DNA of 64,000 bases from Gamarada debralockiae. Its lineage: Eukaryota > Ascomycota > Leotiomycetes > Helotiales > Hyphodiscaceae. Below, piece by piece: positions 45,669 to 58,300 of the stretch; positions within the stretch are counted from its first letter, which is position 1; every line of letters starts with the position of its first letter. The notes under the pieces were generated by a model that ran no database searches, was not told the origin of the DNA, and saw nothing but the letters and a program-made list of their open reading frames with translations. The position numbers and the translations under genes are program-made. Location of the stretch: contig NXFV01000185.1 of assembly GCA_002803225.1 (NCBI GenBank), positions 1 through 64,000 on the forward strand, in the 5' to 3' direction.

Positions 45669-47944
45669 ATGGCGGAACCTATGGATGTGGATAACGAGAC
45701 TCCCAGAGGCACTAAAAGAAAGGCAGATGATCTTTCTGTAGTCACAGCCCCGAGAAGAATCAAAGTAAGCCCTTCATTCCTCTTGCCACGCATTTTCCTA
45801 ATGTTCTTCAGGCTCTTGATCCAGACGTTGTCAACAAAATTGCTGCGGGAGAGATCATTGTTGCTCCAGTTCATGCTTTGAAAGAACTCATCGAGAACGC
45901 TGTCGATGCTGGCTCCACCTCTCTCGAAGTTCTTGTCAAAGAAGGTGGCTTAAAGCTTTTGCAAATTACCGATAATGGCCATGGAATTAATGTAAGCCTC
46001 ATCCATCGTACGGTCCTTTAATGCCGATCTAAGGATTTACAGAAAGAAGATCTTCCCATCTTGTGTGAACGTTTCACCACCTCGAAGCTCAAGGCTTTTG
46101 AAGATCTTACGTCCATTGGCACCTATGGATTTCGAGGAGAAGCTTTGGCCAGTATTAGCCACATAGCACATCTCACCGTCACCACCAGGACGAGGGATTC
46201 CAGCTGTGCCTACAGAGCCCATTATGACAGTGGATGTTTAGCTCCAGCAAAACCTGGCCAAAGTGCGGATCCTAAACCCATCGCAGGTCGCCAAGGAACC
46301 CAAATCACAGTTGAAGATCTCTTTTACAACGTTCCGACCCGTCGACGTGCTTTCAGATCTGCCTCAGAAGAATATAACAAGATTCTCGACGTTGTTGGAA
46401 GGTATGCTGTTCACTGCGATGGAGTTGCTTTCAGTTGTAAGAAGCATGGCGAGGCCAGCACTACGATCTCCACGCAGTCCACCTCATCTACAGTCGACCG
46501 AATCCGGCAGATTCATGGAAGTCCAGTTGCGAACGAGTTGATAGAATTTACGTCTTCTGAGGCGAAGTGGGGGTTTACAGCACGTGGTTGGACGACCAAC
46601 GCCAATTACCATGTTAAGAAAACAACCCTTCTCCTTTTCATCAATCATCGATCTGTCGACTCTACCAACATCCGAAAAGCAATTGAGCAGACGTACTCCA
46701 GCTTCCTGCCCAAAGGAGGCCATCCATTTACTTACCTCAGCCTCGAGATCGACCCCCAACGTGTTGATGTAAACGTCCACCCAACGAAGAGAGAAGTTAA
46801 CTTCCTAAACGAAGACGAGATCATCGAAACGATCTGCAACGACATCCGAGTCAAGCTTGGAAATGTCGATACCAGTCGAACGTTCCTAACTCAAACCCTT
46901 CTGCCCGGCGCTCGAGTCCCCCTCATCACTCCAGACACTGCCAATGGCTCAGCCAGCGAGGCCACAGCCTCCACTCCCAAGCCCAAGCCCTACGAAAACA
47001 ACCTCGTCCGCACCGACGCCAAACTCCGCAAAATAACAAGCATGCTCCCACCCAGCACCACCGGCACTCGAAACTCCGAAACACCAGCCTCCGACCCCTC
47101 TCCCGCCCACGAAGATATAGAATATGAGTACTCAGACCGCGATCTAGTATCCTGCCGTCTCGTAACCGTCAAAGAGCTACGCGCTGAAGTTCGAGACGCA
47201 ATGCACAATGAACTGACCGAGATTTTCGCGGGCCATACATTCGTTGGGATGGTAGATGAACGTCGACGTCTAGTCGCTATTCAAGGAGGAGTCAAATTAT
47301 TTTTGGTAGATTATGGCATGATTAGCAATGAGTACTTCTACCAAATAGGTCTTACGGACTTCGGAAACTTTGGAGCAATACGCTTCAATCCTCCGTTGAA
47401 CTTGCGAGAACTACTACAGATCGCTGCTGAGCAGGAGAAAGCCTCCACTCCGCCAGGTGCCACAGAAGAAGATGATTTTGAGGTCGAGGAAGTAGTAGAA
47501 CTTGTCTCAGCGCAACTTATCGAGCGACGAGAAATGCTACTCGAATACTTCTCCTTCGAAATTTCCGAAGAAGGAGAAATTCTTAGCATCCCGCTTCTCT
47601 TGAAAGGTTACGTACCCAGCATCACCAAGCTCCCGCGCTTCCTTCTCAGATTGGGACCTCATGTCAATTGGGTGGATGAGAAGAAGTGCTTTGAGACTTT
47701 CCTGCGTGAACTGGCTTCATTTTACGTCCCTGAGCAACTCCCGCCAACGCCAGGTCCTGAGGATGGCGAAGAGGGCCTGGATGAGGAGATCAAGGCTAGG
47801 AGATTGTATATCAATAAGGTTGTTGAAGATATTTTGTTCCCGGCTTTCAGAGCAAGACTGATTGCTACGAAGTCCCTGATGAAAGGTGGCGTGTTAGAGG
47901 TGGCGAATTTGAAGGGATTGTACAGGGTGTTTGAGAGGTGTTAG
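45669..47944 (+). CDS. MLH1: DNA mismatch repair protein MLH1
   Basis: Exons 45669-45764, 45812-45991 and 46043-47944, 725 aa. Introns are 47 and 51 nt, both phase 0. A 32-residue N-terminal extension ([20 protein letters not shown]...) precedes the GHKL ATPase: [30 protein letters not shown] with catalytic Glu57 and Mg-binding Asn61, [21 protein letters not shown]121FRGEAL127 and [17 protein letters not shown]. Then come [15 protein letters not shown] and [14 protein letters not shown]. The C-terminal dimerisation domain ends in the invariant FERC. MLH1 pairs with PMS1 (MutL alpha) in the nucleus for mismatch repair and with MLH3 in meiosis. It is convergent with RPN1, 254 bp apart. Confidence 0.97.
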
Positions 47945-48198
47945 TATATGGTACTATTGCTGGGCGGTTAAAATGTGGCATTTGCTTCATGGCAAAGGTA
48001 GGCAGGAGTTAGCGACTGGCATCACAATACATTTTTTGGCGTTGTGGCTGGCTGTCATATCAAATTACGGCGTTGCTCATTGTATGAAGACTAAAGCAAT
48101 ATCCAAGCATGCTGTCATCTATCATTTTGTAGCTGACTCGCTCCCACGAGATCATGTCTGCGGCTATTATACAGTTTATTTCGTTCATGCCTATACAC

Positions 48199-51078
48199 TT
48201 AGCTCTTTCCATCCTCCCAATCCGGATTCTGTGTTCACGTTAGCATCTCCCCCTTTTCAAATGTAGACAACAACATACCTTTCTCAAAATAACCAAACCC
48301 TCAAGGTTACTACTCAAACTAATATACTGCTCATCCTCCAACTCCGCTCTCTCGCCATACGCCAACAGCACCGGCGTACTTTGTGTCTGCCATCCCGTAA
48401 TAGTCTTTGGCCGACCAGCTTGTCCCACGACATCCACAGCTTGTCCAACTCGCACATTGACGGTCAAGGGCTTGAGCTCCTCATCGAGAGTAACGAGGAA
48501 TCTGGGGTGCATGGCGGTGACGAGGTAGTAGAGGAGGTAGTGGGACTTGTCGGTGACGAATTGCTTGGCGTCAATCATGGCGATCAAAACTGAGAGGAGA
48601 CCACCAGCAGAAACTCGCGAGAGAACTTGTCTATCGGTGTGGAAGGGGCTGATGGAGAGCGTGCCCTTGCCCATGTGGAGAAGACCTTGGGCGATTCGGA
48701 CCATGAAGAGAGAATCTTGATCACGATGGTAGTAGCTGGCTAGTTGTCTGAGAAGCTGAGCCAGTCTGGCGTTGTTGGTTCCCGCGCCGAGGAGACCCAT
48801 GGCAAAGATTGCGTTGATCGCAACGTCGTTGTCATTGTCGTGGCTGTACCGGGAAAGGGTATCATAGACCTTCATTTGAGGGTTGCTAGGGCTGAGGAGA
48901 CCCATAGCTAATGGTACTGCCTTTCTGATGTTGGCCTCGCCGTAGTGCATGAGATGTCCGAATTGGCGCAGAACCATCTCCTGACCAACTTCTTCTCCCA
49001 TTGCCACCAAACCCAGACCAATCACAGCGTAAGCTTGGAGAAGCTCGTCGCCCTTCTTGTCATCAGTGTCTTCGATATGATCGTTGCAAATGTGGAGGAG
49101 TTCCTGCAACTTCAAAACGGTTCCAGTTCCAGCCCAGGCGCAGATCTCGGCAAGCACCGATGTTGGCTTCGACATTGGGTGATCAATGGCCTTCAATGTT
49201 TCGAGAATAACATCAACCTCCTCTTGTCGTCCGAAGAAAAGTAGACCAAGCCCAAGAGCCATAAACCTGGTCCACTTGTCCTTGAGCTGAGATTTACGAT
49301 CGTCATCAAGGAATGTCTGCACAATAGCCTCGCTGACATCGCTGTTGGAAGAACCAACAAAGATCATACCAAGAGAAAGAGCAGCCATGGCCGAGATTTG
49401 CATGTCTAGCGTTGTATCGACGACAATAGGCAGAAGGAGTTCAAGAAGCTGCTCCCGATTTGAACCTGCGTACGCCAGGCCAAGACCCATGATGGAGGCC
49501 ACTCTGACCATAGGGCTCTTGTGGTTCAACTTCTCTTCGTCGCCGAGTAGAGCCAAGGCTGGCTCGGAATCGATATGTACGCCAGTGTTCATGATACCAA
49601 TGGCCAACATAGATCCAGCTTGAATCTGCTCTTCTGGTGCATATGTGTACTTGTCGATCTTGTCCAGACCAGTCTCAACATCCCACAACATGAGCGTACC
49701 CAGAGAGGCAACGGTGGACATCATACCCTCCTCCTTGGTCTTCCAGACCCAGCTTGATTTCTCCTCCTCGACCATCATCATCTTGTCATTACCAAATCCA
49801 GCGTTCACAAAAGCGTTGACGAATCCAGCAGCCAAATTGTGTCTCGCAGAGTCGAGGTTTGTGAGGCCAGCAACACGATTGCTCTCAAGATGGCTCTTGT
49901 AGATATCTTCGGTTGTCTTCGGGTCCAAGATGTTCAACTCCTTAGCCAGAGCCTTGAAGTGCTCGGGCAGCTTGGTGTTGTTCAAGCACTCCGCAATTTC
50001 CTGTTCCTCCTCCGTCTCCGTAGGCAGGTCCAGTACAATCTGCTGTCTCGCGATAAGGAAAGCCATCTGCTTCTTGAGCGCCACATCCCTCGTCGACTCG
50101 AAATCCGATTTGATGAGCTCAATGTCATTCAATCGGATTGCAAGGACGATTGCCTGGGTTAATTGATCGTATTGCTTATAGATGTCATGTGCGGTTCGGA
50201 GGAATTGCTGATCTTCTGGGTACGTCAACAAGTTGACCATGCTGACCATGTAGAGGCAGACTCGAGGGTATGTATCCTTGTCAAGGAATTTCGGGATGTC
50301 TTCAATAATTTCAAGCTCGCTCATCAGATCGACAGCATCGGCCTCAGCATTGCTCTTAAGGAAGAGAGGGACGAGAACCAAGGCGAGATCAATAAGATCT
50401 TGGTATGGCTCCTCCGCTGTTAATCTCTTGGTGTAGACCTCGCCCAGCTCCAAAGCAAGATGCCGTGTGTATTCATGACCCCAAGATCCGATATCTGATG
50501 TTGGCGCAAGCAATCTGTATTTGAGGGTATCTTGTCGGCCTTCATCTGAAAATGTCATGCCAATCACCGAGAGCACATCCGCCAGTGATGTCTTGTCATC
50601 TCCCGCAGGCCATTCCTCGTAGAGTTTGATCATTGGTTCATAATGTGGTCGGAGGAACTTGAGAGGTTTAGGAACGGCGGTCATGGATGAGGTGGAGGTT
50701 TTGATAGAGTCTTTGATGGCTTCGAGAGCGGATTTGTAAAGGGAGGTATCTGATTCCTGATTTCAACTCAATTAGCACAACCAGTCATGGTCATCCGGGA
50801 GATATCCATACCGTCAACCGTTCAACGAGCATATCAAGCTCACTCTTCAGCTGCTGGTCCTCCTCGCTGAGCTCTTCTGGAGCTGTGGTCTGTTAGCTAG
50901 ATCTCCCCAACATCAAGCCTCGCAACTTGCCTCCAATAATTTCATCCTCTTTCTTTCCATTCACCAACGGCTTCCCATCTTTATCCTTCTTGACGTCCTC
51001 AGCTTTGCTTGGTTCTCCATCTATTGCCTTTCCCTTGCCCTTGTCGACAGACTTTGGCGGTTCGCCATCCTGAGCCAT
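48199..51078 (-). CDS. RPN1: 26S proteasome regulatory subunit RPN1
   Basis: Exons 51078-50931, 50882-50812, 50756-48279 and 48228-48199, 908 aa. The N-terminus is Lys/Asp/Glu-rich (MAQDGEPPKSVDKGKGKAID), then APEELSEEDQQLKSELDMLV, PLKFLRPHYEPM and LADVLSVIGMTFSDEGRQ as in RPN1/PSMD2. Proteasome/cyclosome repeats follow (GLGLAYAGSNREQLLELLLP, AALSLGMIFVGSSNSD, AVIGLGLVAMGEEVGQEM, IFAMGLLGAGTNNARL). The C-terminal ISLSSNLEGLVILRKNPDWE is completed by a 30-nt last exon. RPN1 is the base subunit that docks ubiquitin receptors and UBP6. The first intron (48 nt) uses a GC donor (GCAAGT); no GT donor in the right phase is available. Divergent from RIO2, 345 bp apart. Confidence 0.96.
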
Positions 51079-51423
51079 CGTGACTGCTCAAGTGAAGGCG
51101 GTGTTGGTGAAGGGTGAAGGAATGGGGGATTTGGCAGACAGAATGCGGAGGACTCGAAGCACGGTTCGTGTCCGAGTGTTGTCAAAAAAATGATCGTAGA
51201 GGAGTCGTTCGTTGTTTGTGATTTTGGATTGTTGATTATGTTTCTTTCAGGCACTCTGAGCTTCCGCGTACAAACACTGGACAAGCTCTAAACCGCGAGG
51301 CGCGATACCGAGATGGGGTCGTTAAGCGATAGATTTAGCTTCGACAAGGGGCCCTTTATCAGAATCCTCAATTTTTTGGATACCAGAAAATAAAGTACTA
51401 CGAAAATCCAAAACCCCGCAAAC
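51079..51423. promoter_or_regulatory. Shared divergent promoter, RPN1 / RIO2
   Basis: 345 bp between start codons of head-to-head genes. I looked for a PACE-like proteasome box (GGTGGCAAA) and saw none. Confidence 0.45.
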
Positions 51424-52638
51424 ATGAGGCTCGATACAAAGCACATGCGCTATCTAACCGTCGAAGACTGGAAAACCCTCACAGCAGTCGAAACCGGCTC
51501 CCGAAACCACGAAGTCGTCCCAACAGCCTTAATCGGCCAAATCTCAGGTCTGCGAGGCGGGGTTCACAAGAGCATATCTGCATTAGCAAAAGTCGGCTTG
51601 ATCGCACGATTGAAGAACGCAAAATACGATGGCTACCGCTTAACATACGGAGGACTCGATTATCTCGCCCTAAACCAATACCGAAAGCGCAAAGATGTCT
51701 ACAGCGTTGGGAACCAGATCGGAGTTGGAAAAGAGAGCGATATCTTCGTGGTGGCAGACGAGAAAGGCATGCAAAGGGTCTTGAAGATACACAGGTTAGG
51801 TCGCATATCTTTTAGAACTGTTAAGGCGAATCGGGATTACCTACGGAATCGATCGAGTGGATCTTGGATGTACATGTCGCGGCTGGCAGCGCTGAAGGAA
51901 TATACATTCATGACTGCTCTGCGCGAGAATGGCTTCCCAGTTCCAGAACCATTGGCACAATCGAGACACACGATTGTCATGTCTCTAATCGATGCCTTTC
52001 CCATGCGCCAGATCTCTTCCGTCCCAGATCCAGCCTCCCTGTACGCCGAACTCATATCCATGATCCTCCGACTCGCACAATACGGTCTGATACACGGCGA
52101 TTTCAACGAGTTCAACATCCTGATCAAAGAAGAAGCAACTCCCAAAGCCTCAGAAGACCAACCCGAATCCGTTACCCTAACTCCGATCCTGATTGACTTC
52201 CCCCAAATGGTTTCCGTAGATCATGCAAACGCAGAATACTACTTCGACCGCGACGTCAACTGCATAAAGCGATTCTTCGAGCGCCGCTTCCACTTCACGA
52301 GTGATGAGAAGGGCCCATTCTTTCCAGATGCACGGAAGTTAGTTGGCAAGGATGGTGTTAAGAGACTTGATGTTTCTGTCGAGGCGTCTGGATTCTCGAG
52401 AAAAATGGCGAAGGAGCTTGAAGCTTATATGAAGGAGGTCGGTGTTGATGGAGATGGAGACCCTGATGCTGCTCGAGGTGACGAGGAATCCGAAGACGAC
52501 GAAGAAGACGACGAAGAAGGATCAGAGGAAGATGACAACGCAGAGGATGATTCTGGTGAGAAGAAGAGTCAGGTTGATGAGCAACATACCGTTGATGAAA
52601 CTTCGATATCGCAACTGCAAATCAGTGATAAGACCTGA
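51424..52638 (+). CDS. RIO2: Serine kinase/ATPase RIO2, 40S ribosome maturation
   Basis: Single exon, 404 aa. The N-terminal winged helix begins MRLDTKHMRYLTVEDWKTLT (1-20). The RIO domain has the flexible P-loop GVGKESDIF (100-108), the strand VLKIHRLGR with the ATP-binding Lys, the catalytic H224-GDFNEFN-231, the metal-binding Asp258 in LIDFPQM, and DVNCIKRFF. The C-terminus is a long Asp/Glu-rich tail (about 345-385), usual in fungal RIO2. RIO2 acts in the cytoplasm on late pre-40S particles for 20S pre-rRNA processing. Intronless, unlike most neighbours. Confidence 0.96.
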   Translation: MRLDTKHMRYLTVEDWKTLTAVETGSRNHEVVPTALIGQISGLRGGVHKSISALAKVGLIARLKNAKYDGYRLTYGGLDYLALNQYRKRKDVYSVGNQIGVGKESDIFVVADEKGMQRVLKIHRLGRISFRTVKANRDYLRNRSSGSWMYMSRLAALKEYTFMTALRENGFPVPEPLAQSRHTIVMSLIDAFPMRQISSVPDPASLYAELISMILRLAQYGLIHGDFNEFNILIKEEATPKASEDQPESVTLTPILIDFPQMVSVDHANAEYYFDRDVNCIKRFFERRFHFTSDEKGPFFPDARKLVGKDGVKRLDVSVEASGFSRKMAKELEAYMKEVGVDGDGDPDAARGDEESEDDEEDDEEGSEEDDNAEDDSGEKKSQVDEQHTVDETSISQLQISDKT

Positions 52639-53315
52639 TACCCACCAAAAGAGATAAATATTTCACGAGAATAACGAAAGTATGCATCGACTCACCAATC
52701 TGCGTCCATTCAGCAGACAACAGATGCCCTTGGGCTGCTGCAGTGGTTGAATGACGATGCGCCATGGCGAGGAGGAATGGAGGAAGACTTGAGGTATTCC
52801 TCGACAGCCTTCGGTATTAGATGAAAAGGCATAATCACTGGCAGCAATTGAAAGCATTATTTGATGGATTGTTTTCAATTATTCTACAGGGCTTCCACGA
52901 GCTAGTGACAAGAGCAAAGAACAAACCTGTGTACAGTGAAGGATGCAAAGCTTTTGATATCCGTCTCCCCAGTGACGTAAAATGATATTTCATGCCAATC
53001 ATTTCGAAATGCCGAGCCATGCTTGAAAATGCCAGTCGTAAACCCTACATGCGATGCTAGGTCGCAACTCGAAAGATGCTGCAAGTGTATGCGAAGAACA
53101 TAGGTGATGCTTGTCGAGTATGTATGTCTGGTAGCGAATACGCATGTATGGTAGTGGTATGAATTCGTCGTAAAAGGCGTTGCTGCATATGGCTGGGTGA
53201 CTGCATAGAGCCATGAGGAAACCGTGGCCATGAAATAGGAAAATGCTGTGAGAACAAAGGAAATATGTGGAGAAAGCCCATGAGATGGGCATCAGCTCCC
53301 GTTGCTCATAACGCT
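52639..53315. other. Intergenic between convergent genes
   Basis: 3' flanks of RIO2 and of the RRM gene. Open minus-strand stretches at 52902-53292 lack motifs and overlap one another in different frames. No gene supported. Confidence 0.4.
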
Positions 53316-55399
53316 CTAAGCCTTGCGAGCGGAGGGGGAAGAGCCACCATGAGCAACAGCTGGAGAGTCGCAGTGGATGGTGACGCCGTCATTAACAGAG
53401 CCGTCCTCAGAGATTTGGGGGGTGGTTGACGAAACTTTCCTAGAAGGATGTCAGCTGAGTGCCATTATGGGAACTTGGAGGGATATCAAATAACTTACTC
53501 TTCCTTGACCTTGCGAGCACCAGATTCAGAGAAGGAGATCTTTCTGGGGTGTCGATCAATATCCTTGAAGATGGGAGCACCAACAGAACCAGAGCTGTGC
53601 AGATAGTAAGCATGGGAGTAGTCAAGGAATGGAAATGGCGGTTTACCTCTTGATGGAATTTTCGCGCTTCCAGGAACCGCTACTACGTCCAGATGGGAAG
53701 TGACGAGCGATCTGGGAGGCACGCGGAAGAAGTGGAGAGGCAATAGGCAGCGGAGGAGAAATGGCGACAACACTGCTACCGTATGCGCCAACATTGTACT
53801 CGTTGGTTCGGAATTGTCGACGCTCAGTGGTGATGCGCTTGAGATCCTTCTGAGCAGGAGTGTCGGCATAGCGAACTTGAAGGAGAAGACCCTCTTCACC
53901 AATGGGCTGGCCATGGAACTTCTTGATAATCTCTTCGCAGATGTCACGGTTCTCGAAACTGTGGCGTTGTGTCAGTCAACTACATCTCAAAGGTAATGTG
54001 GTTCTCACCGAGCGAAGCCGACACCTCGGCTGTTGTTCTGGCTATCACGAAGGATTCTGCTCGAACTAACAGTGTAGTCCATGAAGATAGCACCAAGCTC
54101 CTGTTATCAGTGTCAGCAATTAGAACAGTATTGAACAGCTGTATGGGTGGGGACATACGGATTCAGTCATGTTCTTGGGAAGGTTCGAGACATAGAGGTT
54201 GGTGGACTGTTCATCGCCCTCAGCCTTGAGGCGAGAGTTGAAGGACTCCTGCGGCGATGTTAGTGGATGCTAAAATTATGGAGAAGAGGAAGACATACTC
54301 TAGCAAAGCCGACTTCATAGCCCAACTTGTAAAGTCCACGAATGCAAAGTTCGGAGTCGCGAACGTTGACATACTTGGCAAAACCAAAGCTGCGATGACG
54401 TTGGCAAGAAGTAATGTGGGAAGAAAAGATCAAAACTCACCCCTTACAAGCACCAGTGGAAGTATCGATGATGGCCTTCGAGGTCTCGACCTTTCCAAAT
54501 CGAGCAGCGTACATAGCAAGAGTCTCATCATCAGTGTTTGGATGAAGGCCACGAATGTAGACATTGCGGTTGCCAGGGATGGAGTTGGACAAACTCTGAT
54601 CGAGAGTTCGCATGCTCTCACGAGGAGTGAAGACGGCGGGCACAGCGGGAGGGATAGCTGGGTGCTGAACCAGCAAAGCATCGATATCGACGTCAACTGG
54701 GATGGTCTTGTAAGGCAACTTTAAAGGCTGAGGAAAATGCTGAAGTAGAAGACCCTGGGGGGAAGGCGTAGAGCCAAACGGAGAACGATCGACTTGAGCA
54801 ATGTGAGTGCCGTGATCGCGCAAAGAGACCGAACCATAGTAAGGGGTACCTGGAGCAGACTCGTTGGTTGAGTAGGAGCCGCGCCGGTTCTCGAGGCCTG
54901 GAACTTCCTTGTGAAGCTGGTCAGCCTTGTCGGGGTAATAGCCACGAGCAACTGGAGTGTATGGCACCATGGGCGGGCAGCCAGGAAGATAGCTAGGGTA
55001 GGCAGTTTGAGAAAGGTAGGGCAAGCTCGCAGTGTAGGCATTGTAGGAATTGTCGGGGAGTTGAGTTGTGGCCAAAGGTTGAGTAGAATACATGCCGGGC
55101 GTACAGAAGAGCTGACCATCAGCGGTAACGTAAAGTTGAGGGTTGGCGCCGATTGGAAGCTGGTTAGCCATGGTCACACCAGCGGAACCCATGTTGCCGC
55201 CAGCAAGAGAGAGACCAGCAAATTGACTAAGCATGGCGTTCATGGCGATGTTCTCGTTCTGGGATGCGGAGGCAGGAACTTGGGAGAACGCGGAGCTCTG
55301 ACTCTGGGAGTCATGGTGTGCGCGATATTGAGGTTGGGTGTACATGTTTGAGGTGGTGCGATTAGCGTCGACGTGAGCTGTAGTCTGTTGGTAAGACAT
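53316..55399 (-). CDS. Two-RRM RNA-binding protein (RBMS/MSSP-like)
   Basis: Seven exons: 55399-54441, 54389-54299, 54248-54159, 54100-54009, 53958-53647, 53594-53499 and 53439-53316; 587 aa. Introns are 50-59 nt. The first 270 residues are low complexity (Gln/Ser/Tyr/Pro). RRM1 spans about 278-352 with RNP2 VYIRGL (280-285) and RNP1 GFGFAKYV after the first junction. RRM2 spans about 365-445 with RNP2 LYVSNL (368-373) and RNP1 RGVGFARF (405-412), continuing with QPIGEEGLLLQVRYADTPAQ. The tail is Ser-rich with a cluster of basic sites (RQFRTNEYNVGAYG, RKISFSESGARK). The tandem RRM spacing and the LQVRYADTPAQK block resemble RBMS/MSSP-type and fungal post-transcriptional regulators. RNA targets are unknown. 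Confidence 0.9.
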
Positions 55400-58300
55400 G
55401 GTAATCTGCAGCGATGGCGGTCAGCTTGTACAATTGGAATAATTACAGGAAGGCTCGAAGGTAGCAAGAGATGTTCTTTGCAAGAAGATGTATTTTGAAG
55501 GTGTTGATGGCAGGGGATGGAGGAGGAAAGCTGAGAAGATTGGCTGAGGCGGGGTGCCACAGTAGAAAAAAAGCAATGTCTGAGCACTTTGCGACAGTGA
55601 ATTGCACAGTGAATGCTTGTTAGTACATGATGCAGGAGAATGATGAGATGAAGATGGAAACACAATTGACTCACGTTCACAGTCTCTGGGACGAGAGCTA
55701 GGAAGTTCTTGTTGACTAATGAACTGTGCGATACAATGTCAGCAAGTTGGTTTCTAGTTATGGAGGAGACGAATACAAACCTCGCAAGGAGATAAGAGAT
55801 CGGAGTCTGGTCTGGTGCTTCAGGACGCGTCGCTGGTATTGCAAGCTTTGCGAATTTGAAGAAGTTGACGAGGCTGTGAAGTTGATGGGATCAAAGTAGC
55901 GAGAGGGAATTCTAGAAGATAGGAAGCTATCAAGCCGGATGGAGGCGTAGTGTAGAGATTGTGATGGATTGTTCGTGTTGATGGAGGATGAAGGAAGAAG
56001 AGGAAGAGACGGAGAAGTTGTTGGGGAACGATGCTTTTAAAGGTGATGGCCAAAGGTGACGATTTGGGCAGGAACGGTGGTTGAAGCCGAATAGTCGAGT
56101 CCTTCGGAAAGGAGGGGAGCGAAGTAAACAAAGCGGGCAAGTAGAATTTCAAAGCAGGCACGACCAGGACCACCCAAAACCAAATTAATGAATACACTCG
56201 TACATAGAAATACCAGCACAGAATTCCTACAAATCCAGAGAGCTTGGTGGATTGTTGAAGAAGTGGTGCAAGTCCCAATTGTGGGAATAGAGGCGTCTTA
56301 TGGCTGGACTAATCTTCTACGCTGATTCTGTGCATCCGTGGCCTCGTCTCCTGCATGCACCTTTTGCATCTTTCCACCACAGGGTTCCTTCCCGCAGCAG
56401 AATAAGAATAAAGTGCTTTGCATCTAAAGATTGACTGGCCTGCTGCACGCAATTGCCCGCAACAACAAGGAATATCGCACAAGGCAGCTCCATAAGGACC
56501 CTCAAACGGCATCTTTCCTACTTGAGATGAAGTTTCTTCTGTGGCAACGTCGACAAACAAATAGACGCTCACCTTTCCTAGTCTACAAGGTCTAATGGCA
56601 GATTTTGATTGTCTGGGAGGCCAATGAGGGGGGGCTGATCTACTGACTCGAAATCTGATAACTGACAGGTGTTAATACGGGGAAGCTCATCTTAGTTGTG
56701 CCTCCAAATATGCTTATGATCTCGAGAAGGGTTTGTTACGAGTCTGCTCCCAGCCACCACAGGGTCCTCCCGAGTTTGAATGTAGGTCCCCTGCCGTCAC
56801 AACGTCCGTTTGATGTGCCTGAATATCTTTCTCAGATGGTAACAAAACGGCCCGGCTGATATTGAAGTGGGGATCGAATATTACACACGCTTCTCTACCA
56901 GTTCCAGTGCGATCCAGCCCTTGCCAAAGACAATATACCGATTGGGAAGAGTGGTCGAGTTGGGGGTTCATGACACTGGCATCGAATATTTTCGTAATGG
57001 TTTATACCCAGCAGAGAGATGAGTACGTTGTGTGGGAGAAGTTGCGTTGACGTTCAAGGCCTCCCCGGTCGATGGCGTCTGCCATTGATAGATCTGCCCT
57101 GGGATAGAGAGCCGTGCAGAGAGTTTGAGATACAGGGCCACTGTACTGTACGCCTCATTTGTCGAACAATCATGCTTCTCCAATGCACTCAAAGTTGAGC
57201 TGAGCATGGTTGCCACTCCTTGCTTACCCGATCCAGATGCTTTCGTTTGGGGGACGAAGCCGGAAAAAGCAAAGAAGTGGTTGTTTACGGCTGCTCAGGT
57301 GACGTCAAAAACTCTGCTTTCGGCCAGGACAGGGGTTTTAGTAGAGAACATTAGTTTAGATAGTTAAGAAGAGTTCATTAGTCATAACAATTGAATCAAA
57401 TAGATTGATTTCAGCACAGTGTTATTGCAAAGCAGCAATGTGTACAAAGACTTGACGTTGTTGTCGTCCGAACTGGGGCAATTATGCACATGGCAGGGGC
57501 CATTTTGCGCCGCCGACTCTCGCTAACCAAAGACCTCCAGCATCTAGCCGAGGGATCGAATTTAGTTTGCTAATCAACATCGACTTCATCTGTTTGCCAC
57601 GGGGAGATAGTCTGCTGATCATGGACTGCCTGTGGTCCAGGTTTGTAAATCTTGACAGCTTGACAGCCCTCGATGTCCTGTCAGACCAACTAACCGTCTT
57701 TCCCACTTCCCCGGATGCTAGAACACCCTCTTCAAACCCCCTCCTACCCCTCACTAGCCAGATCTGGGTTTTGACACATCTACTTCTAGGGTCTTTCATT
57801 GGCAAGGCGCAAGCCCAGAATTCCAAAGACACGGAAAGCAGAAATACGGATGGCACTCACTGCCATCCATCAAGACAAGGGTGCAGACAGACCCCGACTC
57901 GCGGAAACCCACCTCCCGACTTCCAATACCGTTTGAATGGGAAACAGTTGCGGCATTTTGGTCACAAACGATTTACATTAATCCTTCCGCTCTCCACATA
58001 GTCTAATGACCACGGCCAACAGAAATAGCGCAATCTTGCCCGCAAATATTCAACAGTCTGAGAGAATTCCGAGGCAAGCGACGGTTATTCCTTCAAAAAA
58101 GCAATCTCAAATCCGTGCACTCACATGGCTCACCCCCTTGTCCATCTTTGCACGATCTCCCTCCTTTATTTCTCCAACGAACCATATTGCAAGTTTTCCA
58201 CGCAATGACCACTTCTCAATCTCACTGTCCGTGCAGAGCGTCCCGCACAGAGCAAATCTGCAGAGACTTCTGAAGTCTTGATAAGACGCAAAACCTCGCA

